From: Eucommia ulmoides
Lineage: Eukaryota; Streptophyta; Magnoliopsida; Garryales; Eucommiaceae
Direction of reading: 5' to 3'
DNA length: 64,000 nt
Assembly: GCA_016647705.1 (NCBI GenBank)
Contig: CM028333.1
Location: 11,305,616 to 11,369,615 of the forward strand
Below are positions 36,310-47,900 of the stretch, in pieces. Under the pieces are notes generated by a model. It did no database searches. It was not told the origin of the DNA and worked only from the letters and a program-made list of their open reading frames with translations. The translations under genes and the position numbers were made by a program. Position 1 is the first letter of the stretch. Every line of letters begins with the position of its first letter.

Positions 36310-36600
36310 GATTATGATGTTTGTTTAGTGTTTATGTTATTTTCCCAGAAAAACAGGGAACCAAAATAGAAACATGAGAACAAATCTTTTGTTTTCTTAG
36401 AAATTTGTTCGACATATGGGAAATGAACAAAAAAAAAAAAACATTGCAGAATTGGGAAAAAAACAAAATTTTGGGAACAAAAGCACTAAAAAGGGTAAAA
36501 CAAAAACAGACGAACGACGAAGAGGCTTAGACGGAGGCGGCCATGGACAGCGACAAACAACGGTACAGACGAAAGGTGAAGAGGCTTAGGCGGAGGTGGC

Positions 36601-36712
36601 CATGGAAACCTAGATCTGGATTTCTAGATCTGAAGAGGCCCTCTCTATTAAGATCTGGATTTCCAGATCTGAAAAATCTAATCTGGAGTTTCCAGATCTG
36701 AAACCCAGATCG
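36601..36712. repeat. Three AGATCTGGA...TCCAGATCT palindromes
   Basis: AGATCTGGATTTCYAGATCT occurs at about 36608-36628 and 36650-36670, and a decayed third unit (TCTGGAGTTTCCAGATC) follows. Related AGATCT sequence lies near 35755-35810. Confidence 0.75.
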
Positions 36713-36879
36713 TTCTGCGGGACTGCTCTCCATCATTGTCCAGCCCTCGCCGTGTCGTTTGAACTCGCAGTCGCCGTTGTCGTTCCTTTCCCACTATTCG
36801 TCAGCTTCATTGTTGTTGTTCGTCAGCTCCATTGCCACTGTTCGTCAGCGCTTCCTTTCTCTCTCTGTCATTGACATTA

Positions 36880-37620
36880 ACACAAAAAAAATAAAATACA
36901 TTAACTTTAATATATAGATGTCCAAAAAAAGTGCATTAACGTTAACGAATATTCAACTCAAATACACAAACAGTAGATACGGTACGATCATGTTAATTTT
37001 AACACATAAAACAAAAACAAAAAAATATACGTTAATGCTAACACACAAAAAGAACATGAAAATGTATTGACGTTAACATTGAGAGGTCCAAAAAATGTGT
37101 ATTAAAGTTAACGTACACCCACATAAAAAAGACAAAATATCCCGTACGACAAGTTAATATTAACGCAAACACACGAGGGCTAAAAAAATGAAATTGCACA
37201 AAACCCAAAAAAATAAAGATACGTTAACATTTAAACACATAGCCCGATGGTGAAGATGGATTAACGTTAGCGCACACTCAATGCAAATACACAAATAACA
37301 GATATGATATGATCATGTTAACGTTAACACACAGAACCTCAAAATAAAGATACGTTAACGCTAACACACAAAACAGATGGGGAATATACGTTAATGTTAA
37401 TACACAAAAAGAATATGAAAATATGTTAATGTTAACACTAAGAGACCAAAAAATCTGTATTAATGTTAACGCACACCAAACCCAAAAAAACAAAATATCA
37501 TATACGGTGAGTCAATGTTGACGAAAACACATAGGGGTCTTAAAAAATAAAGTTACGTTAACGTTTACGCTCAAAATTGCCAAAAACAATATACATTAAT
37601 GAAAAAACACAATATGGATA
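36880..37620. repeat. Degenerate tandem array with GTTAACGTTAAC palindromes
   Basis: Long units of about 315-360 bp repeat at least twice. Compare the CAAATACACAAACAGTAGA block at 36960 with its counterpart at 37280, and the ATGAAAATGT...GTCC block at 37056 with 37414. Inside, GTTAACGTTAAC or one-off variants appear roughly every 40-60 bp. No coding frame is open. Confidence 0.75.
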
Positions 37621-38159
37621 TGAGATTCAAATGTGAGATTCGATCGTAGTTTGTCATATAGATAATATGTATTACTTGAACATTTATATTAATATTAACG
37701 TCCTTCATCTTTAGTAATTAAGATTTACGTTAACGTTTACGTCTCATTTTAAAGTGGACAAAAAAAAATTCTGATTACATCATTGTGTATATCATTTTTT
37801 GCAGATTATTTTGATTTTTTTCCTAAAATATTTTATTTGTTTTATGCTTGTGAGAAGGAATTTTGCAATGACGATGTTTTTGTTGTAAATATGAAAAATT
37901 CATTACTTTTATCTTGTTGCAAATGACAAAATGACTGAATCTGTAAATATGAATGAACAGTTGGGGTAATATTATGGACATTTTTCTACGAACTCTATGA
38001 CTAAAAACATAAATAATTGGGTCAAATGTCTTTTTTCCAATTTTGTTAATTAATTAAATTTAATTACATTTGATTAAATTAATTACATTTCATTAATGAC
38101 TATATAATTAATTACTTTTAATTAAATTAAAAGAAGGGAAAAAAGATAAAAAATAATTA
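37621..38159. other. AT-rich spacer
   Basis: TTAATTAAATTAATTAC runs are present near 38045-38130. No gene or element boundary is seen. Confidence 0.55.
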
Positions 38160-38715
38160 AACTAAGATAAAAACTTAAAAGTATATTACAGTACTTAATA
38201 TAAATAAAATATTTAAGTTTAGTAGATAAAAGTTGGGATCTTAAAATGATATGCATGAAGTCATTAAGGTGGCGTTGGTTAGTGTTTCTACTTCTACTAC
38301 TACTACTACTACTAATAATAATAATAATAATAATTTGTGATGACTGGTCTAGACTATTTAGACAATAGAAATATATTTAGTAATTACTATTGTTCTGAAA
38401 TTATTTCTTTTAATTTATGAGAACAGAAGCAAGAAATACATTTAGTTGCAACATTTATTTTTATTTTTTTTAAATGTATGGTGGTCCGCTGATAGTGGTG
38501 GCTGGCGTGGTGATAGTAAGAATAATTTTGTGTGAGTGAATAAAAATCAACATTTTTTGTTTCTTAGATTCTTAAAGGATTCAACAATTACTCCCAAAAT
38601 TTTGGAAACACAAATATGTTTACCAAACGCATTTCTATGCATTAATCTTAAAATTTTTAAAGTAGGAGCAAAAATGAGAGAATGGAAACAGCAACAAAAT
38701 TGGACATTTTAGAAA
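38160..38715 (-). pseudogene. Relic of PLAC8 intron 1 (copy C, distal part)
   Basis: The sequence follows intron 1 of the intact gene (about 4655-5150): GTACTTAATATAAATAAAAT, the GATAAAAGT...CTTAAAATGA block, the GGTGGTCCGCTGATAGTGG counterpart, and AATAATTTTGTG. A trinucleotide run (TAC)n(TAA)n is added at 38297-38334. It continues after the transposon nest at 60526. Exons 2-4 are not found next to it. Confidence 0.8.
38711..38715. repeat. Target-site duplication AGAAA of the split TRIM (left)
   Basis: It matches AGAAA at 60521-60525, 22 kb away. Joining the two sides restores the PLAC8 intron order. Confidence 0.85.
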
Positions 38716-38763
38716 TGTTAAATTCCTGTTCTATATTGACTATTTGAGATTTCTCAAACCACT

Positions 38764-38768
38764 ATATA
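38764..38768. repeat. Target-site duplication ATATA (left)
   Basis: It matches 47839-47843. The uninterrupted LTR sequence is visible at 2225-2240 (minus strand ...CATTATATAAATCAAAG). Confidence 0.9.
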
Positions 38769-41403
38769 GGTAAGACCCCGATTTCTTAGAGATAAATAGT
38801 TTTGGTTGCATTTTTATAATATTTTGAAAATAGCAGAGAGGATTTTGAAATCAAGTTGTAAATTAAAAGTTTAGGGGACCAAATGGTAAACTTTCAAAAA
38901 TATTAAAATAAAATAAAATTTGTTTTAATTCATAAACTTAACTAAAATGAAGGGGGTTTAAGTACAATTATATATACATACTATAATTATAGAAAAAGAA
39001 GTGGTGGAGATGAGGATCGGGCCCTTAAGACCCTAACTTCCGCGCATGTATATTTATTAGCCGCATTTTAACATTTAGAAAAAATGGGGTAGGATGTGTT
39101 ATTTTCAATTTGAAATAAAGGGGTGAATTTATGATTTTAAGAAAAATTAAAAACTTGGATGGGGGTTCAAATAAAAAAATTTAAAGGAAATAGGGGTGGT
39201 TAATGTAAATAAGAGATTATATATATACACACACAGGGACAGCCGGTAAACGCAGAGAATCGGAAGGAGGTTTTGACGTGGCGAGTTAGGATCAAACGCA
39301 ATCACCAAATTCATGCATATATAAGCGATTCAATCATGTAGGAAGGATCGAGAGGAAATCAGAGAAAAATAAAAGAAATTGGGAGAGAGAGAGAAGGCGT
39401 CGTTGTTCGTCGGCGGTGACGTCGGTTGTACGGTTGGGCATGGCGTGGTTCGTCTGTTTAGTCCAGTCTGGGTGTGGGTATGTTTTTAGTTGTTCATTCG
39501 ACGGTTGTAGGTGGGCGGTCGTTGACAGCGAGACGGTGTATGTGTGTATCGTCGGTGGCGGAGTGGTCGATTGTTCCAGTGGAAGGTGATCATCGTCGAT
39601 CAGTTGTTGGGTATGTGTTCGTCGTTCAGTTGGTGTGCGTGTGTGTGTGTAATCATTGTTGTTCCTCCGGGGAGTGTGCGTGTGTGTCCTGTTCATCCGG
39701 TGAGTCTCTGTGTGTGTGTCCTGTTCATCCGACAGTGTGTGTGTGTATGTGTATGCGTGTTCTGCCCTGCTGTTGCGGGTGTGTGTGTCAATCGCCCACG
39801 GTGAAGGTTGACGGAGAGAGAGAAAGAGAGAGGAGTTGGTGGGGCGGAGGGTTTTGGTCGGCGGCGAGAGTTCTTCGGCATCAGTCGTCGAAATCGCAAA
39901 CTGAAACAGAAACAGAAACAGAAACAGTAGGCGCAACCAGGATGAAAAAAATAAAAATAAATAAATAAATAAAAAGAAAGAGAAAATTGCAAAAACCACC
40001 CTAGGAAAATCCAAAACCCATCTCGTGGTCGCCAAACGTTTCGGAAACAGGTGAAACTTCAATGGATTATTAATTCTCGTTAAATTAAATTTTAGTTAGT
40101 ATTACAAATCCTAAAATCATAATAATTTCGTGACGATTAATTAATTTTAAGTACGTGGTGCATAAAATTAGTAACGATTCGGAATATAGGGTCTGCATTG
40201 CATGATTAGGATGTTTTAGATATTAATTTAGATTCTATCACTATTAGGTTTGCAGGCACTGGCGTCCAGATAGAGTGCGGTCAATGTCAGTTTTGCAAAA
40301 CGGATATCGAGGTGAGTGTACTGTCTTCTTGCCAAACTATTTTTCCTATGAATATACATGATGAAACATATGATTATTTAAACTGTATAAATTTATAAAT
40401 GATATGAATCAAGCAGTATTTGAGTGAGTTGGTAAAACTGGATTTTTCTTGGAAGATTTCGATGGTTTTCGGAAAGAAGTTGAAAATAAATTTTTGTTGG
40501 TTTTGGTGAAATCATACGGGGTTTTTCTAAAGGAGAATAGAAAATATCTGTTTTTCTAAAAATGCCGGGTTTTCTATAAATAAAAGGGTTGAAAAGTGAT
40601 TTTGATAAAATTAGACGTTTTCTTTAAGAGAAGGTATGAAATATGATTTTTGGATTTAAATGTTGGTGGTGAGGAAAAGAGAGAGACGTGGTAATTTGAT
40701 GATGTTGAGTAGACAATATTTATTGAGTTGTGATTTGATGATACTGTATTTGATTTTGGCGATGCTATGATTGTTCTCCCCGTAAGGGGTGTGGATTATA
40801 TTTTTCCCCAAAAAGGAGTGGGGATATTTCGTAGGAAGGCATCCCTATGGATGTTACGGTACCGTTGCAACTCCCGATCGTGAGGTTAAAACGATCATTA
40901 GGGCTGGCCAAAGTGTGTGTGTTGTGGTGGAGTGGTGTGTTTGAGATGTGGTATTTTACTTATATTGGGTGTTTTATTATTTATTATGGTGATTGGTACG
41001 ATTTTATACTAGATAGAACTTATCTATATCGTTTAATTTTCACTGCTTATATACTTATGCTTGATTCATTATTTAATTATGGTGATATTTAGAATGTGTC
41101 ATTATTTTAAAAATATTTTACTAAGAAGGCAGTACACTCGCAGGTACAACAGCTAGGAGTCGGTCCCCTACTGGCACTAAGTAGAGCTATGTGATGGAGT
41201 CATATAGGCGATCGATAGAAGCTGTCAAAGGCGAACCTATAAAAGGTTCATAAATTTTGGGACGGGCGTGTCCCCTATAATAGATGTTTGTATTATTTAA
41301 GTGTGTGTATAGTTTATTTCATTAGTTTATTTGGGATTTTGGTGATGTCATGTTGTAGTCATGCCAGCCTCGGGATGACGGGTGTCCGGGACGGGTTGTG
41401 ACA
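38769..41403 (+). mobile_element. 5' LTR of the non-autonomous Tekay-like element
   Basis: This LTR of 2635 bp starts GGTAAGACCCCG (TG mutated to GG) and ends GGGTTGTGACA. It contains a TATA box (39318), (GT)-rich low-complexity sequence, paired inverted repeats (40309-40333 and 41123-41144) and two CTCCCCGTAAGGGG-type units near 40772-40830. Confidence 0.93.
39318..39324 (+). promoter_or_regulatory. TATA box in the LTR
   Basis: TATATAA lies within CATGCATATATAAGCG, followed at 39340 by the AGGAAGGATCG leader. The identical site lies at 45690-45696 in the 3' LTR. It would drive element transcription into R-U5. Confidence 0.5.
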
Positions 41404-41407
41404 ATTT

Positions 41408-41420
41408 TGGTATCAGAGCC
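41408..41420 (+). other. Primer-binding site, initiator Met tRNA
   Basis: TGGTATCAGAGCC lies 4 bases after the LTR end. It is complementary to the 3' end of plant initiator methionine tRNA and is intact. Confidence 0.9.
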
Positions 41421-42433
41421 TAGGTTAATAGGTTCTGTAGACTTGTTAGGAGATGTGTCGGTAGAAGACTACGAAATAGGAGGACGTGCCAGTCGTCTAG
41501 TCAGTAGGGGATATGAGATAGGATGTCAATGGGTGAGCTGGGTATGTGAGTGTTAGGTCTTTTATTTCATTGGGTTGTGCATTGGCATGGTGCATGGAGG
41601 GTTGTCTTTTTGGCAAGCAGCGATATGACCACGTGGTGATATTGCTAGGAGGGATGGCTTCCACAAGATAAGAAGGCTACGTTAGACAAACAACAAATTA
41701 CGTCGTTATCAATATATTAAATGATATAGCAGAACACACTTAAGTCGAAATAAAAAATAATATTCAAAGGGAGTAAATCGTTTTTTGGGCAATCTGGAAG
41801 GAAACGGTGTCGTTACTGGACAAGAATTTAGTTGGGTAGCACTTTTTAGATTGATTGATGGACGGAGTAATAATTGTGGCATGTAGCAAGGTAATAGAAA
41901 GTGATATATAAGAAGTAGCTGAGGATTGTGGATCTAGGAAGATAGTAAGTGCGTGTAAATATAATCCATTTGAATGAGTAATATAGAGTTGCGGGTGGAG
42001 TCAATTTGTGATGAATAAAAGTATATATTATTGGGAAGGTATATCTAGTACCTCAGTTAGTCTGATAGTAGGTTTAGGAAGTTGGAAAAGTGATAAAGAA
42101 AGGATATCACAAGTCAGTACGTAGATGCTGTTCAAACAAGCTTCGGCAGTGGATATTGTAAAACTAGGGATTTCTCCTAGGTAGTTTCGAGAATTAACAG
42201 GGTGCTTGTAAGCGTGATTAGTAAATATGGTTGCTGTTAAATAAGTTCCATAATAATAAAGAGGTGAATTTTCGGCTCGTAAGTTGGTTAAGTATACCGG
42301 TGTTAATAAATATAGGAAACTGAGATTTGAAATTATAATCTTGGGACTTTAAAGGTGATTGCTAAGGAATAGGAAAAATTGAGTGAATTAACGATTGATT
42401 ACATTTAAGTGAATCTGAATAATTTTGGGGGTG

Positions 42434-42471
<38 letters not shown>

Positions 42472-45126
42472 TTATTAATTGTTGGATATTGGGAATTGGA
42501 GTGAGTTTGTTTGCAGTTTAGGAAGTCTTAATAGAAAAAGAAAGCGTCACAATAAATTAGAATATCAACTAATGATTTATGTAGACCTGGTGTGTGTTTC
42601 CATAAAGATTCGATGTTGGTAATGTAAAGGTTAGAATGGATAGGTTGTTAAATAGGTTGCAACAAATAGGGTGTCAGATTTTTGAGAAGGGTATTTGTAA
42701 TTGAAAACTAGAGACTGTGACGTGGTAACAACGGTGATCCGGTCGAAAGTAGAGAAGAGCATGTTGAACATCTCCGGAATGAGTTACTAAGGCAGTGGCT
42801 AGTGCAATAAATATGACTAGTGCTCTTAGGACATAGCATTTAAGTGAATCCAAAGGGAGTCGAAGTGGTGGATTGACGGAATATGGAGAAGGCCGAGAAC
42901 ATGTGACTGAAATTCGAAACTTTTTGGAACTACTAGGGATCGTATTCGTTCTAACGTCTACCAATGTATGTGTCAAGTTAAGATCTTTGTAAGTCTATTA
43001 GGCAATTGGTCGGATGACCACTCTAATTGAGCTTATAAATATAAAGTTGATATCAATTGATTGAATGGTGAAAGCGCAGAAGTTAGATGTCCAACTGGAA
43101 ACGATTAGAGTGAAAGGAAATGAAGATGGTCACAGTACTGACGATAGCAAATATTTCAGGTCAAACATTGGTGAGTTGATTGTTCATATTAATTTATGGG
43201 TTAAGTTGAGGCCCTTGTAAGTTTAGTGGGCGGCTGGTCGAATAATAACGCTGTGAGGTAGTGATGTTTATCATAGTATAGACATGTAAAGGTCGGATGT
43301 CCAGTTAAGAAGGTTTAGCAATGTAGTGGAAATTAACCGTAGAGCTGATTAGCGTGTCTGAAAGAATGATGAAATTTGAGAATTTGAAATAAAAAGTGTA
43401 AGGTTGATAATGTCAATTTACAGACGAGACCTTAAAAGAGGTGCATAGAATAAGATATGCAATACCCCAGTAATATTAACTATACTGTAAGGGCGTGAGT
43501 ATGATTAGTAGATTGGAATGGAAATGGAAAATCGTAGCATTTGTTATTCGGTGAATTGTTAGTCAAGTTAAGGTCGAGAAGTAACGAAATCTCTAGGTAG
43601 GCTATTGTAGCCTTGACCTATACCAGAAAAGAAAAGGGAGAAGAGTTCGAGGAGTGTTTTCCTGATACGTATGTCCAATATATATATTGATAGGATTGTT
43701 CGATTGCGTGATGCACCAATTTAATGCAAATATTAAAATTAAGTTGGGATAAGATATTCTTTTAAAATCCAAAAAAGATAAGGATTAGTAATTCTAGGAA
43801 TTTTATTAATTGGTTATTCGAAATCTGGGAACTGAAATTCTGAAATCATAGGTGTTATCGCCACATGGTGATCTGGACAATAATTGTTATCAAAGTGAAA
43901 TAAGTCGTCAGTGTATGAACAATCCATGGGGGAAACTGTAGTGTCAGAAGTTGATAAGTTATTTGAACATGTGGGTTAAAAAAAAAATAAAAAAAATTTC
44001 CATACTCCTTTAGTTGCCCAAGTGGAAGTTGATACCTTGTTCCAATCATGGATCAATGGTTTATTAGGAAATACGATTCAGGTGTTGGGAGACATGTTGA
44101 GGGGTTGTATCGTGGAAGTTTATGGTAAGAGGAATGATTGTGCAATGTTAATAACTATCTTGTCGTCAATCGGGGTGGTATCGCATAAAGTGCTATATGA
44201 AAAGGATACAGGATTCCGATCTGATAGACTGAACTGAGATAAGAAAACAAAACTTGCGGGATTTAAATATAGCCCAGTGTGACTACAATTTTACTGGAAA
44301 TTGGAAGTTATTAAGATGTCACGGGACAGGGAGAATTTAAAATATCCTTGAGATGGTATGTACACATGATATAATATTTTACAGTTAGTAGCTAGTAATT
44401 ATTAAAATGTATCGATTTCGTTGTGACTGGGGCGTACCTATGTCCTTTGAGTCGTATATATACAGGGATATATGTTTGAAGCATGTTAGGCGGGTGGAAA
44501 CAAACTTGAAGCACATGACCATGTCAGGGACTTGATAAAATGTGGAGGCATGAAAGGAATTCTTATGGATTATTTGTTTGAAATATTTGAGTTGTAGTTA
44601 TGTGAGTTGGAGATATTTAGGTATTATGAAAGATATCGATATGAGTATTAGAGAATTGAGGTAGGTATCGGGGTTAATAATAGTTGAGTTATCTGTATTT
44701 ATGAGATTGGTGACGATTATAGTTAGGCTAAGTGCGGAATGGAAAATATTATTGCAACGGGCGACTAGAAAATGTCGGATGAAATAGATAAGTACCGGTT
44801 ACGACAGAATGAAATAGAAATATTTTCAGCAGATAGTATTGTTACTGATCTTGATGTTATCAGAGTAGCGCAGTGGAAGCAGTTAGGAACATGAGATTCT
44901 TTGATAGTGGGTGATCTGTGTTAAGTGTAACCGACCAAGTGCACCTTGTTGGTTGGATGATTATGTTTTGATGAAAAAGTTGGTGGTTATAAATTTTGGA
45001 CAATTTGTGATGTTGAGGCTATATATAGGAAACAGTTATTCTAGAATCACATGAGACGAGTATAATTTTGTGATGCGACTTTGACGTATTAGCAGCCTGA
45101 CGTAAATTTCGGGACGAAATTTCTTT

Positions 45127-45140
45127 TAGGAGGGAAGAGT
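45127..45140 (+). other. Polypurine tract
   Basis: TAGGAGGGAAGAGT lies directly before the 3' LTR. It is the plus-strand primer for reverse transcription and looks intact. Confidence 0.85.
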
Positions 45141-47838
45141 TGTAAGACCCCGATTTCTTAGAGATAAATAGTTTTGGTTGCATTTTTATAATGTTTTGAA
45201 AATAGCAGGGAGGATTTTGAAATCAAGTTGTAAATTAAAAGTTTAGGGGACCAAATGGTAAACTTTCAAAAACATTAAAATAAAATAAAATTTGTTTTAA
45301 TTCATAAACTTAACTAAAATGAAGGGGGTTTAAGTGCAATTATATATACATACTATAATTATAGAAAAAGAAGTGGTGGAGATGAGGATCGGGCCCTTAA
45401 GACCCTAACTTCCGCGCATGTATATTTATTAGCCGTATTTTAACATTTAGAAAAAATGGGGTAGGATATGTTATTTTCAATTTGAAATAAATGGGTGAAT
45501 TTATGATTTTAAGAAAAATTAAAAACTTGAATGAGGGTTCCAATAAAAAAACTTAAAGAAAATAGGGGTGGTTAATGTAAATAAGAGATTATATATATAC
45601 ACATACAGGGACAGCCGGTAAACGTAGAGAATCGGAAGGAGGTTTTGACGTGGTGAGCTAGGATCAAACGCAATCACCAAATTCATGCATATATAAGCGA
45701 TTCAATCATGTAGGAGGGATCGAGAGGAAATCAGAGAAAAATAAAAAAAAATGGGAGAGAGAGAGAAGGCGTCGTTGTTCGTTGGCGGTGACGTCGGTTG
45801 TACGGTCGGGCATGGCATGGTTCGTTTGTTCAGTCCAGTCTGGGTGTGGGTATGTTTTTAGTTGTTCATTCGACGGTTGTGGGTGGGTGGTCGTTGACAG
45901 CGAGACGGTATATGTGTGTATCGTCGGCGGTGGAGTGATCGATTGTTCCGGTGGAAGGTGATCGTCGTCGATCGGTCGTTGGGTATGTGTTCGTTGTTCA
46001 GCTGGTGTGCGCGCGTGTGTGTAATCATTGTTGTTCCTCCGGGGAGTGTGCGTGTGTGTCCTGTTCATCCGGCGAGTCTGTGTGTGTGTGTCCTGTTCAT
46101 CCGACAGTGTGTGTGTGTATGTGTGTGCGTGTTCTGCCCTGCTGTTGCGGGTGTGTGTGTCGATCGCCCATGGTGAAAGTTGACGGAGAGAGAGAAAGAG
46201 AGAGGAGTTGGTGGGGCGGAGGGTTTTGGTCGGCGGCGAGAGTTCTTCGGCATCGGTCGTCGAAATCGCAAACTGAAACAGAAACAGAAACAATAGGCGC
46301 AACCAGGATGAAAAAAATAAAAATAAAAAAATAAATAAAAAGAAAGAGGAAATTGCAGAAACCACCCTAGGAAAATCCAAAACCCATCTCGTGGTCGCCA
46401 AACGTTTCGAAAACAGGTGAAACTTCAATAGATTATTAGTTCTCGTTAAATTAAATTTTAGTTAGTATTACAAATCCTAAAATCATAATAATTTCGTGAC
46501 GATTAATTAATTTTAAGTACGTGGTGCATAAAATTAGTAACGATTCGTAATATAGGGTCCGCATTGCATGATTAGGATGTTTTGGATATTAATTTAGACT
46601 CTGTCACTATTAGGTTCGCAGGCACTAGCGTCCAGATGGAGTACGGTCAGTGTCAGTTTTGCAAAACGGATATCGAGGTGAGTGTACTGTCTTCTTGCCA
46701 AACTATTTTTCCTATGAATATACATGATGAAACATTTGATTATTTAAACTGTATGAATTTATAACTGATATGGATCAAACAGTATTTGAGTGCGTTGGTA
46801 AAACTGGATTTTTCTTGGAAGATTTCGATGGTTTTCGGAAAGAAGTTGAAAATAAATTTTTGTTGGTTTCGGTGAAATCAGATGGGGTTTTTCTAAAGGA
46901 GAATAGAAAATATCTGTTTTTCTAAAAATGCCGGGTTTTCTATAAATAAAAGGGTGGAAAAGTGATTTTGATAAAATTAGACGTTTTCTTTAAGAGAAGG
47001 TATGAAATATGATTTTTGAATTTAAATGTTGGTGGTGAGGAAAAGAGATAGACGTGGTAATTTGATAATGTTGAGTAGACGATATTTATTGAGTTGTGAT
47101 TCGATGATGCTGTATTTGATTTTGGCGATGCTATAGTTGTTCTCCCCGTAAGGGGTTTGGATTCTGTTTCTCCCTGTAAGGGGTGTGGATTATGTTTCTC
47201 CTCGTAAGGGGTGTAGATTATATTTCTCCCCAAAAAGGAGTGTGGATATTTCGTAGGAAGGCATTCCTACGGATGTTACGGTACCGATGCAACTCCCGAT
47301 CGTGAGGTTAAAACGATCACTAGGGCTGGCCCGAGTGTGTGTGTTGTGGTGAAGTGGTGTATTTTAGATGTGTGTTTGAGATGTGGTATTTTACTTATAT
47401 TAGGTGATTTATTATTTATTATGGTGATCGGTACGATTTTATACTAGATGGAACTTATCTATATCGTTTAATTTTCACTGCTTATATACTTATGCTTGAT
47501 TCATTATTGAATTATGGTGATATTTAGAATGTGTCATTATTTTAAAAATATTTTACTAAGAAGACAGTACACTCGCAGGTACAACAGCTAGGAGTTGGTC
47601 CCCTACTGGCACTAAGTAGAGCTATGTGATGGAGTCATATAGGCAATCGAAAGAAGCTGTCAAAGGGGAACCTATAAAAGGTTCATAAATTTTGGGACGG
47701 GCGTGTCCCCCATAATAGATGTTTGTATTATTTAAGTGTGTGTATAGTTTATTTCATTAGTTTATTTGGGATTTTGGTGATGTCATGTTGTAGTCACGCC
47801 AGCCTCGGGATGACGGGTGTCCGGGATAGGTTGTGACA
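45141..47838 (+). mobile_element. 3' LTR of the non-autonomous element
   Basis: The 2698-bp LTR is nearly the same as the 5' LTR by eye. It is longer mainly because it has about four CTCC(C/T)GTAAGGGG units (47145-47240) where the 5' LTR has two. It is flanked on the right by ATATA. Confidence 0.93.
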
Positions 47839-47843
47839 ATATA

Positions 47844-47900
47844 AATCAAAGAAGTTACTCCACTTAGCAACATATGGTTTTAAGTTGGAACCTCCTAATA
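47844..47900 (+). mobile_element. Second half of the TRIM left LTR
   Basis: AATCAAAGAAGTTACTCC to CCTCCTAATA continues the LTR interrupted at 38768. Confidence 0.85.

Larger units (their letters stand above)
41404..45140 (+). mobile_element. Internal region of the non-autonomous element, no working genes
   Basis: The 3.74 kb have no frame longer than about 100 codons. A trace of integrase is readable at 44076-44160: TIQVLGDMLRGCIVEVYG corresponds to the TIQTLEDMLRGCVLQFPG of the related element at 13750. The region therefore descends from a full polyprotein that has decayed and shrunk. A 33-base poly-A run lies at 42437-42469. The element ends in TTCGGGACGAAATTTC, a sequence conserved at the 3' end of Del/Tekay elements. 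Confidence 0.8.

Noticed and set aside
36527..36736. A minus-strand frame with repeated FRSGNPDL / FRSRNPDL.
   Set aside because: It is a translation of the AGATCTGGATTTCC palindromes, with no independent coding evidence.
39474..39968. A 164-codon plus-strand frame rich in Val, Cys and Arg in the LTR.
   Set aside because: It is the complement of the previous frame, encoded by (GT)n-type sequence.
39334..40062. A 242-codon antisense frame in the LTR, with a 240-codon partner at 45706-46428 and a 121-codon one at 26376-26011, all starting MKFHLFP.
   Set aside because: Both long copies are LTRs of one element, so sharing is expected. The product is THTHT/low-complexity sequence from a (GT)n stretch, without a domain. 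The third copy keeps only the first 20-odd residues before turning into poly-Phe.
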